In this document: positions 1 through 11,500 of the stretch, piece after piece
Layout of the letters: every line of letters begins with the position of its first letter
Position numbering within the stretch: position 1 is the first letter of the stretch
Source: Sphagnum compactum
Lineage: Eukaryota > Bryophyta > Sphagnopsida > Sphagnales
Direction: 5' to 3'
NCBI GenBank assembly: GCA_965153455.1
Contig: OZ234494.1
Coordinates: 16,120,001-16,184,000 of the forward strand
Length of the DNA: 64,000 nucleotides
Made by a program: the position numbers and the translations under genes
Notes under the pieces: model-generated
Database searches by the model: none
Told to the model about the DNA's origin: nothing
What the model saw: only the letters and a program-made list of their open reading frames with translations

Positions 1-250
1 CATTTTTTTTTTATTGGCTAAATCTTTGCCTTTTGGCAAAAACTCTATATTTTTCTTATTAACATTTCCTATTACCTGACTAATTTTTTACATCTCAATA
101 GAACCTTTATATTTATTGGTTAATTTTCTTTAATTGTTGGCTAAATTTTTATGTCTTGGCAAAATAAAATAAAAATTAGCTAAACCTTTACTTCTTGGCA
201 AAACCTGTTTTTTTCTTGGCTAAATTTTTTCTTCGCAAAACCTACCTACC
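1..250. repeat. Degenerate TTGGCTAAA/CTTGGCAAAA repeat, AT-rich
   Basis: Short degenerate units alternate between 'ggctaaat' and 'ttggcaaaa' about every 30-60 bases. No coding potential is visible. A short run of CCTACC units follows at 241-276. The remaining DNA to about 1140 is plain AT-rich sequence in which I see nothing. Confidence 0.5.
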
Positions 251-1139
251 AACTCGTCATCATACCTACCTATACACTTGCAAATTGTGGATTTCAATTA
301 AACGTATTGAACATAATTATAACGTAAAATGTGGGTATTGCAAATAACCCACTGACATCTATTTTAGTCCTATTCAAACTCGTGATGACAATAAGCCACT
401 AACCCCAAATGAAAGTATTGTAATCGCAGAAAATTTATGGTGATAGTCTTTTGCTTGCTTCCACTTTGGACCATTTAATGCAAGATGTATTTTTTTTAAT
501 TAAGCAATAGGCTTGATAAACTTAAAGTTTAAAAAAATCAAACATTTATGAACATTTGCACATTTTTTAATACTAAATAAAATCAATCATAGGTTGGATT
601 TTGGGGGAGATTTTCATATACAAAATATTTGCAATAAGACTCATTTTATTTATTTTCAAGGTGAATGGAGAAGGTCTCAAGTTGGGCCCTCAAGTTGAAG
701 ACACTGCCCTAAAAGTAAGAGAGTAAACTCTTGTTTCATTTGTTTAATTTTTTCTTTTCATTATGTTTCAATCTTAATTTATCATTCACATTTAGAATAT
801 TAGTTTGTATAACATTTGTATATGTTTATATAATTATTTATTTTTATGACATTTACTACTATTTTTTTAAGGTTTACATATAAATATTTTGGGGTAATTA
901 GTTTAAAACTTTAAGGCTAATGTTTCCATTCATTACATATTTCAATTAATTAATTTGAAAATTCAAAACATAGTTGTTATAAAAAAAATTTGTTATCCAT
1001 TTGTATTTGTTTGTATAAATATTAGTTTGAAACTATCCACCATTAGGATTATTTTGGGTTAATTAAAGGTTTAATGAAATGTGTGTTGATTCATTTAGGT
1101 TGTGTTTTAAATCAGGCCATAATTTGTTTGAATGTGGCA

Positions 1140-1650
1140 TCATCCTTTAACATCAATGGTATGAATTTTTTAAAAATTGTGGATTTAAGGTCATAATGTT
1201 GGTATTGCATTTTGCTACTCGCATACAATATGCATGTTTAAATTGTCATGCAGGTATTGAATTTTCTTTTCCCATAGATAATGTGGATTTAAGGCCATAA
1301 TGTGGGTATTATAGTTTGCCCCCACATATAGTGTGCATGTTTAGATTGTCATGCATGTATTGCATTTTCGTCTCCCATATATAGTGTGGTTTAAGGTCAT
1401 AATGCGGGTTTTGCATTTTGCCCCCACATACAATGTGCATGTTTATATTGTCATGCAATTATTGCATTTCATCTCCCATGTATAGTGTGGTTTAAAGTCA
1501 TAATGTAAATACTACATTTTGCCCCCACATATAATGTGCATGTTTAGATTGTCATGTAGGTATTACATTTTGCCCCCACCATATAGTGTGCATGTTTAAA
1601 TTGTCATGTAGGTATTACATTTTCTTCTCCCATAAATAGTGACTTGTTGA
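1140..1650. repeat. Tandem repeat, ~102-bp unit
   Basis: The core 'tgcatgttta' recurs at 1231, 1334, 1436, 1537 and 1589, giving spacings of 103, 102, 101 and 52. The unit is thus about 102 bp and the last step is a half unit. Each unit also contains 'tttgcccccacatata' and a TGTCATGYA stretch. The array is non-coding. The sequence from 1650 to 2895 holds no recognisable gene. Confidence 0.75.
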
Positions 1651-2895
1651 CCATCATGTGGGTTATTTAGGCTATTCATAAATAATATGGATTTAAAATA
1701 AACAAGTGTAGATATTACAATTTCTACAACTATGGCCATAGACCATATCATATTTTTTCATACTTACCATTTAGGGTATTGTGTGTATGATTGTATAAGG
1801 TTTAGATGAGGAATACAAATCAAGTACTTGGAACATTTATCTATTTACATTGATATGAAACATGACAATTAACATGTAATTGAAAGTTTTACAAGTATAA
1901 TGTTTTGGATATTGATATCAATTTATCATCTTTTATTGTATAATTAGCTCACATTTTAAATTTCAAACATGGGTCGTGCGTCAAATTCTAAATCTATTGA
2001 GATCTAAAACCCAGCAAGGTCACCTTTCAATAACATGGACTTGATGTGGACAAAGGATGTTCGACATGGAGGAACACATATAATTGAAGTTGAATATGCA
2101 TATATCTCACATGCATGGGTTTCAAAATTTCTAAATGGTGAACAAAGCCATGAAGATTCCTCGATGAAGTGGAACATTTATAAATAAGTACCCCCCAAAC
2201 AAATGTCAAAATGTTAAAAATCCAAAATCGCCTTGGCCATATTTGGTATGATGTTCTATTGTTCATGATATATAATTTTTTTAAAAAATTTCATATCCTA
2301 CCCAACCCTAGGTCCTAAATTGATTACACATTTTGTAGATATGCATGTGGGTATGGATCAGAGGATAATTGTAGATATGCTTTCTTTTGGGTTGGGATTT
2401 TCTCTTTTGATCATGCTTGCTGATTGGTTGCTGTTATACTGTTGGATCTGAAATATCCATAACCTCATTGTTAGGTCATCTCTTAAAAAATTTCAGGTGT
2501 ACTTCAGGTAACTATTGAGAACTTCTCGGTACTGATGAAGGTGTATATATGTGTGTGTGTATTATTCATGTATATTGTGATAACAGGATGTTTATTATGC
2601 AATCCTTAGGCTCGTAGAGTAAGTTGCTTGCAGGGCAAATAAGTGGTAAGGAACAGGGTCTGTAGGAGCAGGTATGGTTGTGGAAGTGCAAGGACAGGTC
2701 TTTTTGCTGTAAGTACTGTCTTAATGGAGCCAAAAGTCCCCATGTGAAAGCCTTTGTGATTTCTAGGAAGTCTTGGGAAAGAATTACCATTTCTGTAATG
2801 TTGTAAAGAACCTGAAAAAGTTGTCAGCAGGTTTTAGTTTGAGGGGTCATTTTTTCTATGTTGAAGAAAATAGTTGGACATGATGGATGTCACAG

Positions 2896-3312
2896 GTTGG
2901 AGAAGAAGATTGCTGCAACCAGGCAAAAGGTAGAAAAGATGAGGCTTGACATGAGAATTAAGGATGATCTTAAGACAGTGGCATTGGGGACCTCTAAGAT
3001 CAATTACATGGACCCACGTTTCACAGTTGCTTGGTGCAAACTTCATGAGGTGCCAATTGAGAAGGTTGTCCTCATCCTTGTTTATAGTTGTGTCTTTTGC
3101 CTTATGCTGATTTCATTTTACTAGAATTGTGGAATAGTTGGGTAGCTGGTGATAAATTGAGTAACACAAAGCCACTTGTAAGCCATCAAAGTTCCCAAAT
3201 TGTTGGAAAATTCCTGACACCTGAATTGTTCATGTTTTTACAGATTTTCAACAAGTCATTGTTAGCAAAATTTGCATGGGCTATGGAAGTGGAGCCTGAT
3301 TTCCGCTTCTAA
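2896..3312 (+). pseudogene. DNA topoisomerase I (type IB), C-terminal two exons only
   Basis: Exon 2896-3064 and exon 3244-3312 join in frame (acceptors at cacag|g and tttacag|a). They encode the end of the topoisomerase I linker and the C-terminal catalytic domain. The active-site tyrosine motif SKINYMDPR is present, followed by [14 protein letters not shown] and a terminal IFNKSLLAKFAWAMEVEP stretch ending FRF-stop. This is the universal end of eukaryotic nuclear topoisomerase I, which relaxes supercoils through a covalent 3'-phosphotyrosine. The donor after the first exon (AAG|GTTGTC) is weak. No upstream exon (core domain, NHQR region) is visible in the preceding 2.9 kb. Either a long intron carries the rest off the left edge, or this is a truncated duplicate. 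The protein match itself is near certain; the status as a pseudogene is not. Confidence 0.72.
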
Positions 3313-5095
3313 CAGAAGGCAGATTGCCTGCTTGAAGCAGTGTCATTGAAGTTGGTGTCGAGGCTGTGTCTGATGAGACGGCACCCTCTGTACTATGGGT
3401 AACAAATCTGTGTTGGTAATCAGGCTAGTTCAGAGCTTTTTGGACCCATGGAGCACCATTGCAACAGGACAGTCCAGCTCAGGTACCTAATTTTATCCAG
3501 CTCTAATGTGTTCAAGCAACTGAGAGCATACATGGAGTCAAACTTCTACTGCAGTTGGTCTGCTTTTCATTTTGAAAGTGGGAAGTCGCCCTTTTCCAAG
3601 AGGGGCTCCAGTACAGCAAAGGCCGTGAAATATTTTGAGAAAGAAAAAGATTGGTCCTCCAAAAACATCTGGGAACAAAGAACTTTCCAGATGTTTAATG
3701 CAGCACGACATTGTGCATCAAACTCATGAAGAGTGTAGAAAAGTTGCAGAGGAGAGATGATGAGATAGAGTAGAAAAAAGTGAATTGTGATGGTGGTGGT
3801 TGTGTTCTTTCAGTTAAGTTAGAGCTTGTCTTTGGAAAGAGCCCTTTTTTGCTCTCCACCATAGAAATTTAAAGATGAGTTGAGAGTTCCATTTCAGGTT
3901 TCATTTTCAACGTCTGGCCAAATGAATTGGGGGTCTCCTCTTGTGTTGCTATTGTCATAATCTGCAAGCTCCCCTTCTGCTACTCTCTCTGTTTCCAGTT
4001 ATTACATTTTCTTGTGTTTTCACTTGAAATAAACGTCATTAATGAGGTTGGTAACTATTCTCTCTATCTTGTGGGCAGCAAGTAGGGCATACTTCATTCT
4101 AAAGTCACTGTTGAAACTGGGCAGGGTGTTGGATCAACACCCAGTCTTTTCAACTTCATGATTTTAAAATGATCTGTTACCCCTTAGATCCTAACCAGTA
4201 GCAAAGAAGATCCTCTACCTTCTCCAAACTATTGAGTGTACAGGAATTCCAAGTGTGATCAACTCACTGCATGGTATCTTGTGTATCATGAACACTATGT
4301 ACGGAATAATGTAGTTACAGATGAAGAGTGTTGCAGAAACAACATTAAATTGCTACTGAATGGGATTATTTCCAAATTATGAGTGGAAAAGGTACAGGAT
4401 ATGATCTAGACATACAACGGCAGTCTCGTCTGCTTCGGACTAACACAAAAACACTGGCAGAAGAATTGCCAAACTGAATGGATGCAGAGACAGAATTACG
4501 AGTGTAGAAACCAGGGCAACATTAACTAGCTCAAGGATCATCAACTACTACATTCAAATAGTTACTTATGAAAATGGTTCAATGTACATGTTCTTCTAGG
4601 CTTCTTTTACTCTAGAGCCCACATCAAATCTTTGACCAAGATGCTTGGGCACACAGGTAACCATTTTGTCATCAGTCTATTGTCCTAGAATAAAGATGCT
4701 GCCACTTCTCAATCAAACTCAAGATTGGCACAGCCATTTCCTTTACTCCCAATAAAAATCCTACATGAAGAGGATGACAACTGTTCGTGCTCCTCTTTTC
4801 CACAATAGCATTAGATGTTACAGCAGTCAGCTACCTCCAACATAACAGACAACACTCAGCTTATGAGCTGATACAAGAACAACATTATGTCACAAATTCT
4901 GTCCTCTACCATTCTCTCTGCTTGTATCCAAGCATACTTGACCTGCCACAATGACAATCCCTGATCCATTGTCTCCCTGAGCTGCTTTGCCAGAGAGTGT
5001 TATAAAGTTGTACAGTTGTCTCTTAGCACAATGGTTTTGTACTAGGCTTTATAAGTTTAGACGATTTCTGCAGCATTTGCTGTAAGTAAGACTTT
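3313..5095. other. Convergent intergenic region
   Basis: This region lies between the topoisomerase I stop and the CDPK stop. It should hold both 3' UTRs. Open frames are short (largest about 93 codons at 3448-3729), match nothing I know, and are judged spurious. Confidence 0.5.
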
Positions 5096-6709
5096 TCACC
5101 TAGTCCTATTGCCTCGCATGCTTTTCCTTTGTACATCCATACCTGGAGTACCCTTGCGCATCATGGCAACAAATTCATCATAGTTGATGCGCCCATCATG
5201 GTCTGTGTCCACCTCCTTGATGATATCCCTGATGGTAGCGTCATCACCCATGTTATTTCTTGTCATGGCTTGCTCCAACTCATCAATAGTGATGTAACCA
5301 CTGTGATCTGTGTCAAAATGCTGGAACGCTATGTATAGATGCTCCTCCTTCTCCATCTTGTTCATATGCATTGTTGCTGTTATAAACTCATTAAACTCAA
5401 TAGTACCATTTCCATCCACATCCGCTGCTTGCATGAGTTGCCGAACTTCAGACTCTGCCAACTTAGAGCCCTGCTTTTGCAATCCTTCTTTCAGCTCCTC
5501 AAATGTAATGGTTCCACTGTTGTCAGTGTCCATGCATTTGAACATCTCCTTCAAACCCATGATCTCATCCTCCGACAAACTCTCAGCAATAACCTTGAGT
5601 GCAAGCTTCTTCATCTTGTTCATGGCTGAGAATTGCTTCAGTCGAGTCAGAACAGCACTATCCAGTGGCTTGTCTGGGGCCTCACCATCCTCTTTGATCC
5701 AATAATGGGTCAAGACCTCGTGGGCTGTCAGTCGATGTTTTGGGTCATGCCGTAGCATCTTTTTAACCAAGTCCTTGGCTCCCAGAGAGATTTCAGGCCA
5801 TGGATCACTCCTGAAATCAATCTCACCTTGTAGCACAGCATCAAATATACCTTGCTCTGTCTCTGCCCAAAATGGTGGTACCCCGCACAGAAGGATATAG
5901 AGAATCACACCTGCACTCCACACATCAGCCTCAGGCCCATACTTTCGCCGCAGCACCTCAGGTGCAACATAGTATGCACTTCCCACAATGTCTGTAAACA
6001 CTTCTGAAGGCTTGAAAAACACAGAGAGTCCAAAATCAGTAGCTTTCAGAGCAGAATTCTCAGACTTGTCAGCAAGCAAAAAGTTCTCTGGTTTCAAATC
6101 ACGGTGCATCACACCCAATGAGTGACATATCTGCACGACTTTGACTATTGTCCTGCACAGTGATGCTGCAGCTCTCTCACTGTAATGACCCCGCTGTATG
6201 ATTCGGTCAAAAAGCTCGCCTCCTGCACACAGTTCCATCACCAGATTCACAGAATGCTTGTCTTCATACACACCCTTGAGCTCCACAATATTCTCATGCC
6301 CTGACAAGTGATGCATGATCTGCACTTCACGTTTCACATCCTCGAAATCCTCTTTTGTCATCAGTTTTCTCTTGGCAATAGACTTGCAGGCAAAAACTGC
6401 TCCAGTGTTATTGTCTGTGCACAGATAGGTGATTCCAAACTGACCACGACCAAGCTCCCGCCCCAGCGTGTAAGTCTGATTCACATCTTCAAGAGGTCGG
6501 CCAAGTACATGCCCAACATTTGGGGACACACGAGGCCTAGGCACGGGTGATGCCACAGGGGGGGGATGAGCTTTCTGTGTGTTGCTGCTGCTGTTGTGGT
6601 TGCTGTGGACAGCAGGAGCAGATGAAGTGTGGGGGTTGTGGGGAGTAGGAAAAGGAGTTTCTATCTTATCACTGCTTGTACGGCTGCTGCCAACGCAGTT
6701 ATTCCCCAT
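5096..6709 (-). CDS. Calcium-dependent protein kinase (CDPK), intronless
   Basis: The frame encodes 537 residues without introns. The start at 6709 gives MGNNCVGSS, the typical Gly2 N-myristoylation plus Cys5 palmitoylation signal for membrane attachment. The open frame continues upstream to 6943, but that part is unlike any CDPK. After a Ser/Pro/His-rich variable region (about 10-75) comes the Ser/Thr kinase domain: GRGQFG loop (87-92), Lys109, HRDLKPEN with Asp205, DFG with Asp225, and GSAYYVAPE. The autoinhibitory junction (about 350-385) follows, then four EF-hands starting near Asp394, Asp430, Asp466 and Asp501, all with intact acidic ligands. CDPKs transduce Ca2+ spikes into phosphorylation of channels, NADPH oxidases and transcription factors. 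The absence of introns is odd, because land-plant CDPK genes normally have several and the neighbours here are intron-rich. The frame is intact, so an expressed gene or a young retrocopy are both possible. Confidence 0.96.
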   Translation of the reverse strand: MGNNCVGSSRTSSDKIETPFPTPHNPHTSSAPAVHSNHNSSSNTQKAHPPPVASPVPRPRVSPNVGHVLGRPLEDVNQTYTLGRELGRGQFGITYLCTDNNTGAVFACKSIAKRKLMTKEDFEDVKREVQIMHHLSGHENIVELKGVYEDKHSVNLVMELCAGGELFDRIIQRGHYSERAAASLCRTIVKVVQICHSLGVMHRDLKPENFLLADKSENSALKATDFGLSVFFKPSEVFTDIVGSAYYVAPEVLRRKYGPEADVWSAGVILYILLCGVPPFWAETEQGIFDAVLQGEIDFRSDPWPEISLGAKDLVKKMLRHDPKHRLTAHEVLTHYWIKEDGEAPDKPLDSAVLTRLKQFSAMNKMKKLALKVIAESLSEDEIMGLKEMFKCMDTDNSGTITFEELKEGLQKQGSKLAESEVRQLMQAADVDGNGTIEFNEFITATMHMNKMEKEEHLYIAFQHFDTDHSGYITIDELEQAMTRNNMGDDATIRDIIKEVDTDHDGRINYDEFVAMMRKGTPGMDVQRKSMRGNRTR

Positions 6710-8558
6710 AATTCTGATGTCCTCTCCAAATCTGGAGCTACAATGCAGCACAGCCAATGGGTTAGAGGTGCATCCTGTGGTTAAGCCTGTAGCCAAGAAT
6801 ACGAAATCTTCGATGATATCATGATTGCAGTCAACATGTACGCAAGTAACTCCAACCATCATCACCATTAAAGGACTTTCACCATTGCCAGATTCCTGTG
6901 CATCAGATAACAATATGCTATAGCTTCCAATACTTGGAAACAAAACATTCAGTTTGAGGTGGATTCACACACAACCCATATTCTTCAGGAGGGGTCCTCC
7001 AGACTGTGCAACATTCACAAGGTTTTCATGTGAGGTCAGGCAATCAAGCAAGATGTCCACCACCTCAACAAACCGGCTATTCATCACCTCCATCCAGCCC
7101 TATCGTTTTTTTCATGTATCAAAGGAAAAAGATATTGGTAACCTCTGCTGAAGGAGACGATGGGAGGAAACAGATATTACAACACATAGACAGAAAAAGC
7201 ATGATAGCGTGACCGTGCTTTGAGAACAAAACAAAATGCTATTACACTGACGAGACTTCAAAAGCTGCAAGCAACAACAACAACAGGAGCAGCAGCGACA
7301 GAACATCGACCAGAAGACGATCATCACAGTGTCCAATGGCCACTGGCGCTCAAGCTTCCCTACTACAACTTTGCTCACGCATCTATCTTACCCTCACCCA
7401 CAAACATCACTGGTCTGATAAGCCTCACTTCTAGTTCTTTTTCCTCTTGATCTCCTCGTCCTCTAACTAAGTACAACACTCAGATATAAAGAAACCAAGG
7501 TGAGGAACAAATACCTGGTCCAAGAAAAAACCCACAAAAGACGCACCAACTCGTTGGTAAGAGAGCTTCCGCCTGTACAAATGCTCCCGACGAGTCGCAG
7601 AGGACTTGACAATCCCTGCAGCAGTCTTCTTGCGGTGACAATTATAGGGCGGAAAGTAGTAGTAGAAAAAAAGGGCGTTCCGACGCGCTCGCGCGCGCGC
7701 GAGGAAAAACCACGAGGAGAAACCTCCCCCAGAAAACACACAAAACTCACTCACTGCAACCGGAAACCAAGGGGGAAGACGAGACGAGAAGAAGACGAAG
7801 AAGTTAAACCCTCGGCCTCCTCAAACCCTAGACCCCACCACCAAGATCCTTACACCAAATCTCTTGCTCCAGGATCTCTACCACCAATCACGCAGCCGAT
7901 CGTTTGGTCTCGAGTTCAGTTCGGTTGCTGCCACGAAATCTTCGCTTCGCGCGTTCACTTTGGTTGCTACTACGAAATCTTCGCTTCGCGAGCTCGGAAT
8001 CGGTTGCAACCCCGAAAACTTTGCTTCGTTTCGATTTGCTATTGCTTTTTGTTTTTTTGCACAAGTTTGTCATTGTGGAGATTATAGCAGTGTTCATAGG
8101 ATGAACATGTTTTCTCAGTTTCAATGGTTTCTTCATCTATACAAAATTATCAGATCTGAAGGCAATGAGTCGTCTCAGCACAAACTGCAACTTGCAGTCC
8201 CATTTTTCGCAGAGCAAGGAGTTTCATCTCTTTGGTTGCATCATCATACCAAGTATACAACGATCAGGTTCTGCATCCCAAGCAAGCATTCAAGGAACAT
8301 AAAACCATGTACAAAGTCCATACCTCCACCCATTTCTTCTTTGCCCATTTCTTTACATGGGCATTTTACATTCAAGCAGCACTTCTTTGGAATTCTGATT
8401 CATGGGCTAAGTATTTGAATAAACAAGAAAGATCACCAACTAAAACTATTGAAAAATGGTCTCGCTTATGGCACATGTGTGTCACATTCACAAATGCAAC
8501 TCCTGTAATTTATTTCACTGAGGAGGAATTGTGGTGTAACTGGGCACAAGAACCAATG
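6710..8558. other. CDPK upstream region and D-LDH 3' flank
   Basis: This 1.8-kb stretch should contain the CDPK promoter and 5' leader, plus the short 3' UTR of the D-LDH gene. It is more GC-rich than the intergenic average and has a CpG-rich run at about 7680-7705. Long overlapping frames on both strands (for example 7500-8087) share no family signal and overlap the repeat at 7916-8030. I see no further gene. Confidence 0.4.
7916..8035. repeat. Short tandem repeat, ~52-bp unit, in CDPK upstream DNA
   Basis: The phrase 'acgaaatcttcgcttcgcg' occurs at about 7934 and 7973, with a third degraded copy ('ccgaaaactttgcttcg') near 8012. The units are separated by 'ttggttgct'-type DNA. The array lies upstream of the CDPK gene. 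Confidence 0.6.
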
Positions 8559-11500
8559 CTAGTAGCAATACTTTTCAGGCACAACTTTGCCTGGATTCAT
8601 GAGGTTGGTTGGATCTAGCGCTCGCTTTATACTCCCCATTGTCATCAGTGCTTCCCGCCCTAACTCCTTTTCCAAGTACTGCACACTCCAGAACACATCA
8701 CCCAGACCATCACCAAAATGTACACAAGTGTGGCATTAACTATATTTTTGCTTCTGCTTCCTGCTAGATTTTGCAAGGAGGCTGCTGTGACAGATGGCCA
8801 TATCTATGCAGTATGTTGCAATGCAGTTTTTGTGCTATTGGAGAAACATACAAACCATTCCACACTCTACAAACTATTGCATACTTCTTTGGCTTGTAAG
8901 TGACAGTGGATGGGACAATTTGGAGTTGTGGTTTGCAGTAGACAGCAGGAGAAAGTTTACCTTCATTTTCCCAACACCTATACCATGCTCTCCTGTGCAT
9001 GTTCCTGCAAGTGTAATTTTGAAGGTGGATAAGCCACTATCATACCAAGTACAATAACACATTGTACAATGCCTCTGCTCTAAACAAAGATGTGCAACTC
9101 CTAGTACTTTTTTTTTTTGTCTGGTTTAGGCTGTTCATTACAACACAATCCATCATTGAACGAAGGAAATTCATGAAGGCCTGTGTGAGGAGAACATGAG
9201 AGGGAAAACAAGGGGGGACATGTATGTATAGAGCAGCTAACCTTCCATCAAGAGGGCAGTGTTCACCATACCATCTGTGAGGTTTCTCACTTCCCTCAAT
9301 TCCTCATCATTCAATGGATCAAACAAAATGACCACATGAAAATTTCCGTCTCCAGCATGTGATATAATCATCCTGCAAAACCCCATGCTCTAGCACAAAT
9401 TGAGTTTTTCTCCAGTATTGCAGCATCACCTATGTTTTGGAGAGTGACAAACCTTCAGTCAAAATCCCAATAGACACAAGCAAATGGGCAAGCAACACAA
9501 GCTGCTTCAAGAAACACTTGAGGAAACCACAGAAGCTCTACAGAATGATCCACACTCATGGATTGGAGCAATGAAGGAGAAAGAAGCAAATGAAAAACCT
9601 TCTATGCTGACATACGGACTAGATGGTTGATTGGATCACAAGACAAAGATGAGGATGAAGTGCTTGTGCAACATCCAGCGGGGCTATGGAAAGTCATGAA
9701 GCATGAGAAAATGAGCAACGTACGCTGGAAGAGGGGATGCATCAAGGTGAGTTTTCGATAAAGAAATACACTCAGCCAGCTTAGATAGAGGCACACATAC
9801 ATCCTGTACCCCACCATCCTCCCTGCTTCATTTGAGCCTCCAACCAACTCAAATGCCATCCCATTCTGTTTTGCTTCCCAAATGTGATTGCACTATTGCC
9901 AATTTAGCTCATCTAACCCTGTTTCTTGAAGGTGGCAAATCAGTTTGAACAATTCACTTAATCCTATGGCATTCTATAACATATGTTGCTTCATTTCTGC
10001 AATCCCCAGGCCTTGATTGATGATCCAAACCCACAACAAGGTGCTCACAGAAAAACTCTTCTGCTTTATCTCAAAGTGGTAAACGTCACCATGTATACAT
10101 AGATTGGATCATACAGCACTCAGTAATGGATGGGGGAACCTTGGAGTGATGTACAGGAGCATGAAGCATCATTGTTCAGACAGCTTTGATAGTATAGGAA
10201 GTGAAACTGCTGTAGTATGCATTGCACCAGAGTAGTTTCTGGCCATGCATTTTGCAAAGAAATGAGATTTGTGTAGAATGCAATAGATGCTTACCGTAAC
10301 TGCAGCCTCCGCTCCAGGCTTCAGTATTGAAGCTGACCAAAAAGCTTCTTTTCTTATCTGCACTCCCATGCAGTTACAGAACATCCTCAAAACTTAGCTC
10401 CTCCTCATACAGTTTGTCAAACTGATACCAAGTGAGGTTGCCTGTGAAGTAGTTGCAGGTTCATACCTTCCAAAGCTCCTCCTTCTCGTTGGGTGTATCA
10501 GCAAACACAAAATCTGACCCATTGTGCTCCTCCACAATCTTCTGTACCCGTAACGTTTGCTCCAGTGCAGATGCTTCTATACATACAGGAGACAACACTT
10601 CTGTCACTGTGCTTAATAAAGAAAACACCAAATCCAACATCATCTTTACCATCTGAACCAACTAGACAAGCATGGGAGGAAACTTCTTCCTCTCTAACTT
10701 CATATAGAGAAAGACAACACCACTTTGCTTCTATAGGGTATTCCTTCTTCCTGGTTACTGACAGTAATCTTCAATGGGACATTTCCTAATGTTTGGAAAT
10801 TCTGACTTAGATTAAAGACCTATGCCTTGATTACTCTGGACAGCAAGCATTCTTATGCAAAGAGAGTTGAGATGGACAAAGCTACAGAATCGAAAAAAAC
10901 ATGCAAAATGAAGAAAATTAGCACCTGTGCCAATGAACTCAAACATGAGTGTTATCTCCTCAGGGAATGCTTTATCATTGGCCAGATTGATAGCCTTCAT
11001 CATCACCTCATCGAGCAATTCAACTCTTGACACCTGCACTGCCCCAATGTGCCTCTGCTAAGTCCTGCCTCCACCTCTTGTTTAAAGCCTGAATAGCAAA
11101 ACATACCAGCCAGCTAGGAACCCCCAACTCCAGACACTTTCATCTCACCATATCCAGTAGTTTCATCCCAATCAAAGCCTTCTAGAAAGCTTCAAAAAGT
11201 CTTTGATCCTATATCCCATCTCCACTTGTCGTCTTTGATCCCTTCATGAGTCATGAATGCACAAGGTGGTTCTCCAAGTTATCATTTGAGCTGTTAGGAC
11301 CTGATGGTTCAGGCTCTTTAGTCCCATCTCAACAAAGGTCTTCTACAGCTTCAATCCTAGTTCACATCTAAATGTCATATCCTCATCCCACTTGTACTCC
11401 TTGACACCCTCAAGACTCACCAATTTCTAAAGTGGTCCACCAACGAGTTATCCATTGTACAAACTTAACTATTACTGTTGCAGAGAGTTCTTTGACAACA

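Noticed and set aside
1140-1650. CRISPR-like regular spacing
   Set aside because: Spacers are as similar to each other as the repeats are. This is an ordinary tandem repeat in plant DNA.
6710-6943. N-terminal extension of the CDPK frame by 78 codons
   Set aside because: It lacks similarity to CDPKs and would bury the MGNNC lipidation signal that marks the true start.
7500-8087. 195-codon plus-strand frame
   Set aside because: Basic, low-complexity composition and partly made by the ~52-bp tandem repeat. No family signal.
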